Assembly (NCBI GenBank): GCA_036172665.1
Contig: CM069870.1
Coordinates: 42,552,001-42,616,000, forward strand
Direction of reading: 5' to 3'
Source of the DNA: Prosopocoilus inquinatus
Taxonomy: Eukaryota; Arthropoda; Insecta; Coleoptera; Lucanidae
Length of the DNA stretch: 64,000 nucleotides
In this document: one piece after another, positions 26,212 through 37,964 of the stretch
How positions within the stretch are numbered: the first letter of the stretch is position 1
How the letters are laid out: each line of letters begins with the position of its first letter
Position numbers and translations under genes: made by a program
Notes under the pieces: model-generated
The model's input: the letters and a program-made list of their open reading frames with translations, nothing else
Databases searched by the model: none
What the model was told of the DNA's origin: nothing

Positions 26212-28119
26212 GGACTCCAGTAACGCTGATGTGAGATACGAATTTCTCGGACGCAGCAGAAGCTGGAAATAGTTTTGAACGAAACAGCACGTATTAGCGT
26301 TGTTCCTGTGATGTATCTAATCTATCCTTACTTATCTACTGTGTTATTTGACATTTCAACGGACTCCAGTAACGCTGACGTGAGATACGAAGTTCTCGGA
26401 CGCAGCAGAAGCTGGAAATAGTTTTGAACGAAACAGCACGTATTAGCGTTGTTCCTGTGATGTATATAATCGATCCTTACTTATCTACTATGTTATTTGA
26501 CGTTTCAACGGACTCCAGTAACGCTGATGTGAGATACGAAGTTCTCGAACTCAACAGGGGCTGGAAATAGTTTTGAACGAAATAGCACGTGTTAGCGTTG
26601 TTTCTGTGATATATCTAATCGATCCTTATTTATCTATCATGTTATTTGACGTTACGATGGACTCCAGTAACTCTGATGTGGGATACGAAGTGTTCGGACG
26701 CAGCAGAAGCTGGAAATAGTTTTGAACGAAACAACACGTACTAGCGTTGTTCCTGTGATGTATCTAATCGATCCTTACTTATCTACAATGTTATTTGACG
26801 TTTCAACGCACTCCAGTAACTCTGATGTGAGATACGAAGTTCTCGGAGTCAGCAGAAGCTGGAAATAGTTTTGAACGAAACAACACGTACTACCGTTTTT
26901 CCTGGGATGTATCTAATCGATCTTTACTTATCTACTATGTTATTTGACGTTTCAACAGACTCCAGTAACTCTGATGTGAGATACGAAGCTCTCGGACTCA
27001 GCAGAATCTGGAAATAGTTTTGAACGAAACAACACGTATTAGCGTTGTTCCTGTGATGTATCTAATCGATCCTTACTTATCTACTATGTTATTTGAAGTT
27101 TCAACGGACTCCAGTAACGCTGATGTGAGATACGAAGTTCTCGGACGCAGCAGAAGCTGGAAATAGTTTTGAACGAAACAGCACGTATTAGCGTTGTTCC
27201 TGTGATGTATCTAATCGATCCTTACTTATCTACTATGTTATTTGACGTTTTAACGGACTCCAGTAACTCTGATGTGAGATACGAAGAGTTCGGACGCAGC
27301 AGAAGCTTGAAATAGTTTTCTACGAAACAACACGTATTAGCGTTGTTCCTGTGATGTATCTAATCGATCCTTACTTATCTACTATGTTACTTGACGTTTC
27401 AACGTACTCCAGTAACGCTGATGTGAGATACGAAATGTTCGGACGCAGCAGTAGCTTCAAATAGTTTTGAACGAAACAACACGTATTAGCGTTGTTCCTG
27501 TGATGTATCTAACCGATCCTTACTTATCTACTATGTTATTTGACGTTTCAACGGACTCCAGTAACGCTGATGTGAGATACGAAGTGTTCGGACGCAGCAG
27601 AAGCTTCAAATAGTTTTGAACGAAACAACACGTATTAGCGTTGTTCCTGTGATGTATCTAATCGATCCGTATTTATCTATCATGTTATTTGACGTTTCAA
27701 CGGTCTCCAGTAACGCTGATGTGAGATAAGAAGTTCCCGGTCTCAACAGGGGCTGGAAATAGTTTTGAACGAAATAACACGTATTAGCGATGTTCCTATG
27801 ATGTTTCTAATCGATCCTTACTTATCTATCATGTTCTTTGACGTTACGATGGACTCCAGTATCTCTGATGTGAGATACGAAGTTCTCGGACTCAGCATAA
27901 GCTGGAAATAGTTTTGAACGAAACAACACGTATTAGCGTTATTCCTGTGATGTATCTAATCGATCCTTACTTATCTACTATGTTATTTGACGTTTCAACG
28001 GACTCCAGTAACTCTGATGGGAGATACGAAGTTCTCGGACGCAGCAGAAGCTGGAAATAGTTTTGAACGAAACAACACGTATTAGCGTTGTTCCTGTGAT
28101 GTATCTAATCGATCCTTAC
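26212..28119. repeat. 21-monomer HOR, copy B (partial)
   Basis: This matches 23,083-24,990. Copy-specific bases include CTATCCTTACTTATCTACTGTG for the CGATCC form, GATCCTTATTTATC, CCTGGGATGTATC, AGAATCTGG and GTTTTCTACG. Near 28,100 it skips three monomers that copy A carries and goes straight to the CTATCATG unit. Confidence 0.88.
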
Positions 28120-28922
28120 TTATCTATCATGTTATTTGACGTTACGATGGACTCCAGTAACTCTGATGTGAGATACGAAGTTCTCGGACTCAGCAGAAGC
28201 TGGAAATAGTTTAGGACGAGACAACACGTATTAGCGTTGTTCCTGTGATGAATCTAATCGATCCTTACTTATCTATCATGTTATTTGACGTTACGATGGA
28301 CTCCAGTAACTCTGATGTGAGATACGAAGTTTTCGGACGCAGCAGAAGCTGGAAATAGTTCTGAACGAAACAACACGTATTAGCGTTGTTCCTGTGATGT
28401 ATCTAATCGATCCTTACTTATCTATTATGATATTTGACGTTTCAACGGACTCCAGTAACTCTGATGTGAGATACGAAGTTCTCGGACTCAGCATAAGCTG
28501 GAAATAGTTTTGAACGAAACAACACGTATTAGCGTTATTCCTGTGTTGGACCTAATCTATCCTTACTTATCTACTAAGTTATTTGACGTTTCAACTAACT
28601 CCAGCAACGCTGATGTGAGATACGAAGTTCTCGGATTCAACAGGGGCTGGAAATAGTTTTGAACGAAACAACACGTATTAGCGTTGTTCCTGTGGTGTAT
28701 CTAATCTATCCTTACTTATCTATCATGTTATTTGACGATACGATGAACTCCAGTAACGCTGATGTGAGATACGAAGTTCTCGGACGCAGCAGAGGCTGGA
28801 TATAGCTTTGAACGAAACAACACGTATTAGCGTTGTTCCTGTGATGTATCTAATCGATCCTTACTTATCTACTATGTTATTTGACATTTCAACGGACTCC
28901 AGTAACGCTGATGTGAGATACG
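28070..28922. repeat. Last A-type HOR segment (offset 2,682)
   Basis: This matches 25,388-26,240 at 18 x 149 bp through TTTAGGACGAGACAAC (25,529 / 28,211), CCAGCAACGCTGATG, GATGAACTCC, GGATATAGCTTTG and GACATTTC (26,201 / 28,883). It is the same HOR as the 21-mer minus three units. It is the last A-type HOR seen before the transition. Confidence 0.88.
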
Positions 28923-29899
28923 AAGTTCTCGAACTCAACAGGGGCTGGAAATAGTTTTGAACGAAACAACACGTATTAGCGTTATTCCTGTGGTGTACCT
29001 AATCTATCCTTACTTATCTACTAAGTTATTTGACGTTTCAACTAACTCAAGTGATGCTGATGTGAGATACGAAGTTCTCGGATTCAACATTGGCTGGAAA
29101 TAGTTTTGAACGAAACAACACGTATTAGCGTTGTTCCTGTGGTGTATCTAATCTATCCTTTCTTATCTATCATGTTATTTGACGATACGATGGACTCAAG
29201 TAACGCTGATGTGAGATACGAATTTCTCGGACGCAGCAGAAGCTGGAAATAGTTTTGAACGAAACAACACGTATTAGCGTTGTTCCTGTGATGTATCTAA
29301 TCGATCCTTACTTATCTGCTATGTTATTTGACGTTTCAACGGACTCCAGTAACGCTGATGTGAGATACGAAGTTCTCGGACGCAGCAGAAACTGGAAATA
29401 GTTTTGAACGAAACAACACGTATTAGCGTTGTTCCAGTGATGTATCTAATCGATCCTTACTTATCTGCTATGTTAGTTGACGTTTCAACGGACTCCAGTA
29501 ACGCTGATGTGAGATAAGAAGTTCTCGGTCTCAACATTGGCTGGAAATAGTTTAGAACGAAATAACTCGTATTAGCGTTGTTCCTGTGATGTATCTAATA
29601 GATCCTTACTTATCTGCTATGTTATTTGACGTTTCAACGGACTCCAGTAATGCTGATGTGAGATACGAAGTTCTCGGACGCAGCAGAAGCTGGAAATAGT
29701 TTTGAACGAAACAACAGGTATTAGCGTTGTTCCTGTGATGTATCTAATCGATCCTTACTTATCTACTATGTTATTTGACGTTTCAACTGACTCCAGTAAC
29801 GCTGATGTGAGATACGAAGTTCTCGGACTCAACAGGGGCTGGAAAGAGTTTTGAACGAAATAACACGTATTAGCGTTGTTCCTGTAATGTATCTAATCG

Positions 29900-29913
29900 G
29901 TCTTTACTATCTA
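29900..29913. other. 1-bp deletion in a transition monomer
   Basis: The GATCCTTACTTATCTATC stretch reads GGTCTTTACTATCTATC here, one base short. The unit is 148 bp. Confidence 0.88.
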
Positions 29914-30044
29914 TCATGTTATTTGACGTTTTGACGGACTCCAGTACCTCCGATGTAAGATACGAAGTTCTCGGGCGCAGCAGAAGCTGCAAAGAGTTTT
30001 GAGCGAAACAACACGTATTAGCGTTGTTCCTGTGATGCATCTAA

Positions 30045-30064
30045 TCGATCTCTGCTATCTATCG
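30045..30064. other. 1-bp deletion in the next transition monomer
   Basis: The same place in the following unit reads GATCTCTGCTATCTATCG, again one base short (CTGCTATC for CTTACTTATC with substitutions). The adjacent position suggests shared descent with the unit before it. Confidence 0.87.
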
Positions 30065-30302
30065 TGTTATTTGACGTTTCGACGGACTCCAGTAACTCCG
30101 ATGTGAGGTACGAAGTTCTCGGACGCAGCAGAAGCTGGAAAGAGTTTATAACGATGTAACACGCATTAGCGTTGTTCCTGTGATATTTCTAATCGATCCT
30201 TACTTATGTATCATGTTATTTGACGTTTCGATGGACTCCAGTAACTCTGACTTGAGATAAGAAGTTTTCGGACGCAGCAGAAGCTGGAAATAGTTTTAAA
30301 AG

Positions 30303-30939
30303 AAACAACACGCATTAGCGTTGTTCCTGTGATGTATCTAATCGATCGTTACTTATCTACTATGTTATTTGACGTTTCGATAGACTCCAGTAACTTTGAT
30401 GTGAGATACGAAGTTCTCGGACGCAGCTGAAGTTGGAAATAGTTTTAAACGAAACAACACGCATTAGCGTTGTTCCTGTGCTGTATCTAATCGATCCTTA
30501 CTCATCTATCATGTTATTTGACGTTTGGATGGACTCCAGTAACTCTGATGTGAGATACGATGTTTTTGGACGCAGCAGGAGCTGGAAATAGTTTTAAACG
30601 AAACAACACGCATTAGCGTTGTTCCTGTGATGTATCTAATCGATCGTTACTTATCTACTATGTTATTTGACGTTTCGATAGACTCCAGTAACTTTGATGT
30701 GAGATACGAAGTTCTCGGACGCAGCTGAAGTTGGAAATAGTTTTAAACGAAACAACACGCATTAGCGTTGTTCCTGTGCTGTATCTAATCGATCCTTACT
30801 CATCTATCATGTTATTTGACGTTTGGATGGACTCCAGTAACTCTGATGTGAGATACGATGTTTTTGGACGCAGCAGGAGCTGGAAATAGTTTTAAACGAA
30901 ACAACACGCATTAGCGTTGTTCCTGTGATGTATCTAATC
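30303..30939. repeat. 2-monomer HOR, two copies (298-bp unit)
   Basis: The pair GATCGTTACTTATC with TTTCGATAGACTCC, then GTGCTGTATC with GATGTTTTTGG, occurs at 30,344 and again at 30,642 (298 = 2 x 149). Both copies share CAGCTGAAGTTGG. This is the first B-type HOR. Confidence 0.92.
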
Positions 30940-31130
30940 GATCATCACTTATCTATCATGTTATTTGGAGTTTCGATGGACTCCAGTAACTTTGATGTGA
31001 GATACGAAGTTCTCGGACGCAGCTGAAGCTGGAAATAGTTTTAAACGAAACAACACGCATTAGCGTTGTTCCTGTGCTGTATCTAATCGATCCTTAATAA
31101 TCTATCATGTTATTTGACGTTTGGATGTGC

Positions 31131-33067
31131 TCCAGTATCCCTGATGTGTGATACGAAGTTTTCGGACACAGGAGGAGCTGGAAATAGTTTTAAACGAAAC
31201 AATACGCATTAGCGTTGTTCCTGTGATGTATCTAATCGATCCTTACTCATCTATCATGTTATTTGGCGTTTCGATGGACTCTAGTTACTCTGATGTTAGA
31301 TACGATGTTCTCGGACGCAGAAGACGCAGGAAATAGTTTCAAATGAGACAACACGCATTAGCGTTGTTCCTGTGATGTATCAAATCGATCCTTACTTATC
31401 TATCATGTTAGTTGACGTTTCGATGGACTCTAGTAGCTCTTATGTGAGATACGAAGTCTTGGGACGCAGCAGTAGCTGGAAATAGTTTTAAACGAAGCAA
31501 CACGTATTAGCGTTGTTCCTGTGATGTATCTAATCGATCCTTACTCATCTATCATGTTATTTGACGTTTGGATGGACTCCAGTAACTCTGATGTGAGATA
31601 CATAGTTTTCGGAGGCAGCAGAAGCTGGAAATAGTTTTATACGAAACAACACGCATTAGCGTTGTTCCTGTGCTGTATCTAATCGATTATTACTTATCTA
31701 TCATGTTATTTGACGTTTCGATGGACTCTAGTAACTCTGATGTGAGATACGAAATTTTCGGACGCAGCAGAAGCTGGAAATAGTTTTAAACGAAACAACA
31801 CGCATTAGCGTTGTTCCTGTGCTGTATCTAATCGATCCTTACTCATCTATCATGTTATTTGACGTTTGGATGGACTCCAGTAACTCTGATATGAGATACC
31901 AAGTTTTCGGACGCAGCAGAAGCTGGAAATAGTTTTATACGAAACAACACGCATTAGCGTTGTTCCTGTGCTGTATCTAATCGATTATTACTTATCTATC
32001 ATGTTATTTGACGTTTCGATGGACTCTAGTAACTCTGATGTGAGATACGAAATTTTCGGACGCAGCAGAAGCTGGAAATAGTTTCAAACGAAACAACACG
32101 CATTAGCGTTGTTCCTGTGCTGTATCTAATCGATCCTTAATAATCTATCATGTTATTTGACGTTTGGATGGGCTCCAGTATCCCTGATGTGTGATACGAA
32201 GTTTTCGGACACAGGAGGAGCTGGAAATAGTTTTAAACGAAACAACACGCATTAGCGTTGTTCCTGTGCTGTATCTAATCGATCCTTACTCATCTATCAT
32301 GTTATTTGACGTTTGGATGGACTCCAGTAACTCTGATGTGAGATACGAAATTTTCGGACGCAGCAGAAGCTGGAAATAGTTTTATACGAAACAACACGCA
32401 TTAGCGTTGTTCCTGTGCTGTATCTAATCGATTATTACTTATCTATCATGTTATTTGAAGTTTCGATGGACTCTAGTAACTCTGATGTGAGATACGAAAT
32501 TTTCGGACGCAGCAGAAGCTGGAAATAGTTTCAAACGAAACAACACGCATTAGCGTTGTTCCTGTGCTGTATCTAATCGATCCTTAATAATCTATCATGT
32601 TATTTGACGTTTGGATGGGCTCCAGTATCCCTGATGTGTGATACGAAGTTCTCGGACGCAGCTGAAGTTGGAAATAGTTTTAAACGAAACAACACGCATT
32701 AGCGTTGTTTCTGTGATGTATCTAATCGATCCTTACTTATCTAGCATGTTATTTGACGTTTCGATGGACTCTAGTAACACTGATGTGAGATACGAAGTTT
32801 TCGGACGCAGCAGAAGCTGGAAATAGTTTTAAATGAAACAACACGCATTAGCGTTGTTCCTGTGATGTATCTAATCGATCCTTACTTATCTATCATGTTA
32901 TTTGACGTTTCGATGGACTCTAGTAACTCTGATGTGAGATACGAAATTTTCGGACGCAGCAGAAGCTGGAAATAGTTTCAAACGAAACAACACGCATTAG
33001 CGTTGTTCCTGAGCTGTATCTAATCGATCCTTAATAATCTATCATGTTATTTGATGTTTGGATGGGC
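31131..33067. repeat. B-type 13-mer block with inner 2-, 3- and 7-mer repeats
   Basis: The unit start CAGTATCCCTGATGTGTG recurs at about 32,174, 32,621 and 33,068. CCTTAATAATC lies at 31,092, 32,135, 32,582 and 33,029, which are steps of 7, 3 and 3 monomers. GATTATTAC lies at 31,685, 31,983 and 32,430, steps of 2 and 3. The first 490 bp (31,148-31,635) match 33,085-33,570 at 13 x 149, including AATACGCATTAG, GTATCAAATCG, GAAGCAACACG and ATACATAGTTTTCGG. Confidence 0.86.
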
Positions 33068-35580
33068 TCCAGTATCCCTGATGTGTGATACGAAGTTTTC
33101 GGACACAGGAGGAGCTGGAAATAGTTTTAAACGAAACAATACGCATTAGCGTTGTTCCTGTGATGTATCTAATCGATCCTTACTCATCTATCATGTTATT
33201 TGGCGTTTCGATGGACTCTAATTACTCCGATGTGAGATACGATGTTCTCGGACGCAGCAGACGCTGGAAATAGTTTTAAATGAGACAACACGCATTAGCG
33301 TTGTTCCTGTGATGTATCAAATCGATCCTTACTTATCTATCATGTTATTTGACGTTTCGATGGACTCTAGTAGCTCTGATGTGAGATACGAAGTTTTGGG
33401 ACGCAGCAGTAGCTGGAAATAGTTTTAAACGAAGCAACACGTATTAGCGTTGTTCGTGTGATGTATCTAATCGATCCTTACTCATCTATCATGTTATTTG
33501 ACGTTTGGATGGACTCCAGTAACTCTGATGTGAGATACATAGTTTTCGGAGGCAGCAGAAGCTGGAAATAGTTTTAAATGAAACAACACGCATTAGCGTT
33601 GTTCCTGTGATGTATCTAATCGATCCCTACTTATCTATCATGTTATTTGGCGTTTCAATGGACTCCAGTAACTTTGATGTGAGATACGAAGTTCTCGGAC
33701 GCAGCAGAAGCTGGAAATAGTTTTAAACGAAACAACACGCATTAGCGTTGTTCCTGTGCTGTATCTAATCGATCCTTACTCATCTATCATGTTATTTGGC
33801 GTTTCGATGGACTCTAGTTACTCTGATGTGAGATACGATGTTCTCGGACGCAGCAGAAGCTGGAAATAGTTTTAAATGAGACAACACGCATTAGCGTTGT
33901 TGATGTATCAAATCGATCCTTACTTATCTATCATGTTATTTGACGTTTGGATGGACTCCAGTATCCCTGATGTGAGATACGAAGTTTTCGGACACAGGAG
34001 GAGCTGGAAATAGTTTTGAACGAAACAACACGTATTAGCGTTGTTCCTGTGATGTACCTAATCGATCCTTACTTATCTAACATGTTATTTGGCGTTTCGA
34101 TGGACTCTAGTAACTCTGATGTGAGATACGAAGTTTTCGGACGCAGCAGAAGCTGGAAATAGTTTTAAATGAAACAACACGCATTAGCGTTGTTCCTGTG
34201 ATGTATCTAATCGATCCTTACTTATCTAACATGTTATTTGGCGTTTCGATGGGCTCCAGTATCCCTGATGTGTGATACGAAGTTTTCGGACACAGGAGGA
34301 GCTGGAAATAATTTTAAACGGAACAATACGCATTAGCGTTGTTCCTGTGATGTATCTAATCGATCCTTACTCATCTATCATGTTATTTGGCGTTTCGATG
34401 GACTCTAGATACTCTGATGTGAGATACGATGTTCTCGGACGCAGCAGAAGCTGGAAATAGTTTTAAATGAGACAACACGCATTAGCGTTGTTCCTGTGAT
34501 GTATCAAATCGATCCTTACTTATCTATCATGTTATTTGACGTTTGGATGGACTCCAGTAACTCTGATGTGAGATACGACGTTTTCGGACGCAGCAGAAGC
34601 TGGAAATAGTTTTAAACGAAACAACACGCATTAGCGTTCTTCCTGTGCTGTATCTAATCGATCCTTACTTATCTATCATGTTATTTGACGTTTCGATGGA
34701 CTCTAGTAACTCTGATGTGAGATACATAGTTTTCGGACGCAGCAGAAGCTGGAAATAGTTTTAAACGGAACAACACGCATTAGCGTTGTTCCTGTGATGT
34801 GTCTAATTGATCCTTACTCATCTAACATGTTATTTGGCGTTTCGATGGACTCTAGTAACTCTGATGTGAGATACGAAGTTTTCGGACGCAGCAGAAGCTG
34901 GAAATAGTTTTAAATGAAACAACACGCATTAGCGTTGTTCCTGTGATGTATCTAATCGATCCTTACTCATCTATCATGTTATTTGGCGTTTCGATGGACT
35001 CCAGTAACTTTGATGTGAGATACGAAGTTCTCGGACGCAGCTGAAGCTAGAAATAGTTTCAAACGAAACAACACGCATTAGCGTTGTTACTGTGATGTAT
35101 CTAATCGATCCTTACTTATCTATCATGTTATTTGACGTTTGGATGGACTGCAGTAAGTCTGATGTGAGATACAAAGTTTTTGGACGCAGCAGGAGCTTTA
35201 AATAGTTTTAAACGAAACAACACGTATTAGCGTTGTTCCTGTGCTGTATCTAATCGATCCTTACTCATATATCATGTTATTTGGCGTTTCGATGGACTCC
35301 AGTATCTCTGATGTGAGATACGACGTTTTCGGACGCAGCAGAAGCTGGAAATAGTTTTAAACGAAACAACACGTATTAGCGTTGTCCCTGTGATGTATCT
35401 AATCGATCCTTACTCATCTATCATGTTATTTGACGTATCGATGGACTCCAGTAACTCTAATGTGAGATACGAAATTTTCGGACGCAGCAGAAGCTGGAAA
35501 TAATTTTAAACGAAACAACACGCATTAGCGTTGTTCCTGTGATATATCTAATCGATCCTTACTCATCTATCATGTTATTT
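33068..35580. repeat. Partial copies of the 13-mer block and unassigned B monomers
   Basis: This holds the second copy of the block start (33,068-33,570) and a third at about 34,255-34,550 (GTGTGATACG, AATACGCATTAG, GTATCAAATCG). Other B monomers lie between. One of them, near 33,900, has lost 5 bp. From about 34,600 the units are common B subtypes in no order that I can match to a neighbour. Confidence 0.8.
33899..33904. other. 5-bp deletion in a monomer
   Basis: GCGTTGTTCCTGTGATG has become GCGTTGTTGATG, leaving a 144-bp unit. It may have arisen between the two TG words. It explains why related units at 33,085 and 34,272 are 1,187 bp apart, which is 8 x 149 minus 5. Confidence 0.93.
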
Positions 35581-36027
35581 GGCGTATCGATGGACTCCAG
35601 TAACTTTGATGTGAAATACGAAGTTCTCGGACGCAGCTGAAGCTGGAAATAGTTTTAAATGAAACAACTTGTATTAGCGTTGTTCCTGTGATGTATCTAA
35701 ACGATCCTTACTTATCTAACATGTTATTTGACGTTTGGATGGACTCCAGTAACCCTGACGTGAGATACGAAGTTCTCGGACGCAGCAGAAGCTGGAAATA
35801 GTTTTAAACGAAACAACACGTATTAGCGTTGTTCCTGTGATGTATCTAATAGATCCTTACTCATCTATCATGTTATTTGAGGTTTGGATGGACTCCAGTA
35901 ACTCTGATGTGACATACAAAGTTTTTGGACGCAGTAGAAGCTGGGAATAGTTTTGAACGAAACAACAGGTATTAGCGTTGTTCCTGTGATGTATCTAATC
36001 GATCCTTACTCATCTATCATGTTATTT
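35581..36027. repeat. 3-monomer B segment
   Basis: The GGCGTATCGATGG unit at 35,581 recurs at 36,028 (447 bp), followed both times by TTTTAAATG with CTAAACGATCC, AACCCTGACGTGAG and GTGACATACAAAG. It is a short precursor of the longer HOR that starts at 36,028. Confidence 0.85.
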
Positions 36028-37964
36028 GGCGTATCGATGGACTCCAGTAACTTTGATGTGAAATACGAAGTTCTCGGACGCAGCTGAAGCTGGAAATAGT
36101 TTTAAATGAAACAACACGTATTAGCGTTGTTCCTGTGATGTATCTAAACGATCCTTACTTATCTAACATGTTATTTGACGTTTGGATGGACTCCAGTAAC
36201 CCTGACGTGAGATACGAAGTTCTCGGACGCAGCAGAAGCTGGAAATAGTTTTAAACGAAACAACACGTATTAGCGTTGTTCCTGTGATGTATCTAATCGA
36301 TCCTTACTCATCTATCATGTTATTTGAGGTTTGGATGGACTCCAGTAACTCTGATGTGACATACAAAGTTTTTGGACGCAGCAGAAGCTGGAAATAGTTT
36401 TGAAAGAAACAACACGTATTAGCGTTGTTCCTGTGATGTATCTAATCGATCCTTACTTAGCTACTATGTTATTTGACGTTCCGATGGACTCCAGTAACTC
36501 TAATGTGAGATACGAAATTTTCGGACGCAGCAGAAGCTGGAAATAGTTTTAAACGAAACAACACGCATTAGCGTTGTTCCTGTGATGTATCTAATCGATC
36601 CTTACTCATCTATCATGTTATTTGGCTTTTCGATGGACTCCAGTAACTTTGATGTGAGATACGAAGTTCTCGGACGCAGCTGAAGCTGGAAATAGTTTTA
36701 AATGAAACAACACGTATTAGCGTTGTTCCTGTGATGTATCTAAACGATCCTTACTTATCTAACATGTTATTTGACGTTTGGATGGACTCCAGTAACTCTA
36801 ATGTGAGATACGAAATTTTCGGACGCAGCAGAAGCTGGAAATAGTTTTAAACGAAACAACACGTATTAGCGTTGTCCCTGTGATGTATCTAATCGATCCT
36901 TACTTATCTATCATGTTATTTGACGTTTGGATGGGCTCCAGTAACCCTGACGTGAGATACGAAGTTCTCGGACGCAGCAGAAGCTGGAAATAGTTTTAAA
37001 CGAAACAACACGCATTAGCGTTGTTCCTGTGATGTATCTAATCGATCCTTACTTATCTATCATGTTATTTGACGTTTGGATGGACTCCAGTAACCCTGAC
37101 GTGAGATACGAAGTTCTCGGACGCAGCAGAAGCTGGAAATAGTTTTAAACGAAACAACACGTATTAGCGTTGTTCCTGTGATGTATCTAATCGATCCTTA
37201 CTCATCTATCATGTTATTTGACGTTTCGATGGACTCCAGTAACTCTAATGTGAGATACGAAATTTTCGGACGCAGCAGAAGCTGGAAATAGTTTTAAACG
37301 AAACAACACGCATTAGCGTTGTTCCTGTGATGTATCTAATCGATCCTTACTCATCTATCATGTTATTTGGCGTATCGATGGACTCCAGTAACTTTGATGT
37401 GAAATACGAAGTTCTCGGACGCAGCTGAAGCTGGAAATAGTTTTAAATGAAACAACACGTATTAGCGTTGTTCCTGTGATGTATCTAAACGATCCTTACT
37501 TATCTAACATGCTATTTGACGTTTGGATGGACTCCAGTAACCCTGACGTGAGATACGAAGTTCTCGGACGCAGCAGAAGCTGGAAATAGTTTTAAACGAA
37601 ACAACACGTATTAGCGTTGTTCCTGTGATGTATCTAATCGATCCTTACTCATATATCATGTTATCTGGCGTTTCGATGGACTCCAGTAACTTTGATGTGA
37701 GATACGAAGTTCTCGGACGCAGCTGAAGCTGGAAATAGTTTTAAATGAAACAACACGTATTAGCCTTGTTCCTGTGATGTATCTAAACGATCCTTACTTA
37801 TCTAACATGTTATTTGACGTTTGGATGGACTCCAGTAAGTCTGATGTGAGATACAAAGTCTTTGGACGCAGCAGGAGCTGGAAATAGTTTTAAACGAAAC
37901 AACACGCATTAGCGTTGTTCCTGTGATGTATCTAATCGATCCTTACTCATCTATCATGTTATTT
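36028..37964. repeat. B-type 13-monomer HOR, copy 1 (1,937 bp)
   Basis: The unit starts with GGCGTATCGATGG. The next full start is at 37,965 (13 x 149), with GTGACATACAAAG (about 36,357 / 38,294), TTTTGAAAGAAAC, GACGTTCCGATGG, TTTGGCTTTTCG (about 36,622 / 38,559) and GTTGTCCCTG in register. Confidence 0.9.

Larger units (their letters stand above)
1..29850. repeat. A-type satellite domain
   Basis: About 200 monomers in which the unit start reads TTTTGAACGAAAC and then CGTATTAGCG, the centre usually reads TTATCTACTATG, and the 3' third reads GTTTCAACGGACTCC. Recurrent subtypes include one with GTTACGATGG after CTATCATG, one with CGTTATTCCTGTGTTGG and CTAAGTTATTTG, one with GACGATACGATGG after GTGGTGTATC, one with GTACTAGAGTCGTTCC, and a HindIII-bearing group with AGAAGCTTCAAATAG. 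Subtypes follow one another in fixed order within HOR units. Neighbouring monomers therefore differ more from each other than from the monomer one HOR away. Confidence 0.93.
28930..30300. repeat. A-to-B transition zone of non-HOR monomers
   Basis: About nine monomers have no close partner elsewhere in the window. They carry many private changes, such as CAAGTGATGCTG, CAACATTGGCTGG, TCTGCTATGTTAG and AATAACTCG. The word before GACTCC shifts along the zone: GTTTCAACGG (29,630), GTTTCAACTG (29,778), GTTTTGACGG (29,926), GTTTCGACGG (30,075), GTTTCGATGG (30,223). The word after AGTTT changes from TGAACG through TGAGCG, then ATAACG, to TAAAAG. Two units are 148 bp. Confidence 0.88.

Noticed and set aside
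28930..30300. Possible transposon insertion or unique spacer at the domain junction
   Set aside because: The junction keeps 148-149-bp periodicity with recognisable monomers throughout. There are no target-site duplications, terminal repeats or non-satellite bases.
31148..34460. Open frames of 62 codons at 31,148, 32,191, 32,638, 33,085 and 34,272
   Set aside because: All start at the GTG of the GATGTGTGATACG variant and stop at GGAAATAG. Similarity between them reflects repeat copies, not protein conservation: changes hit all codon positions, and most monomers lack the frame's start.
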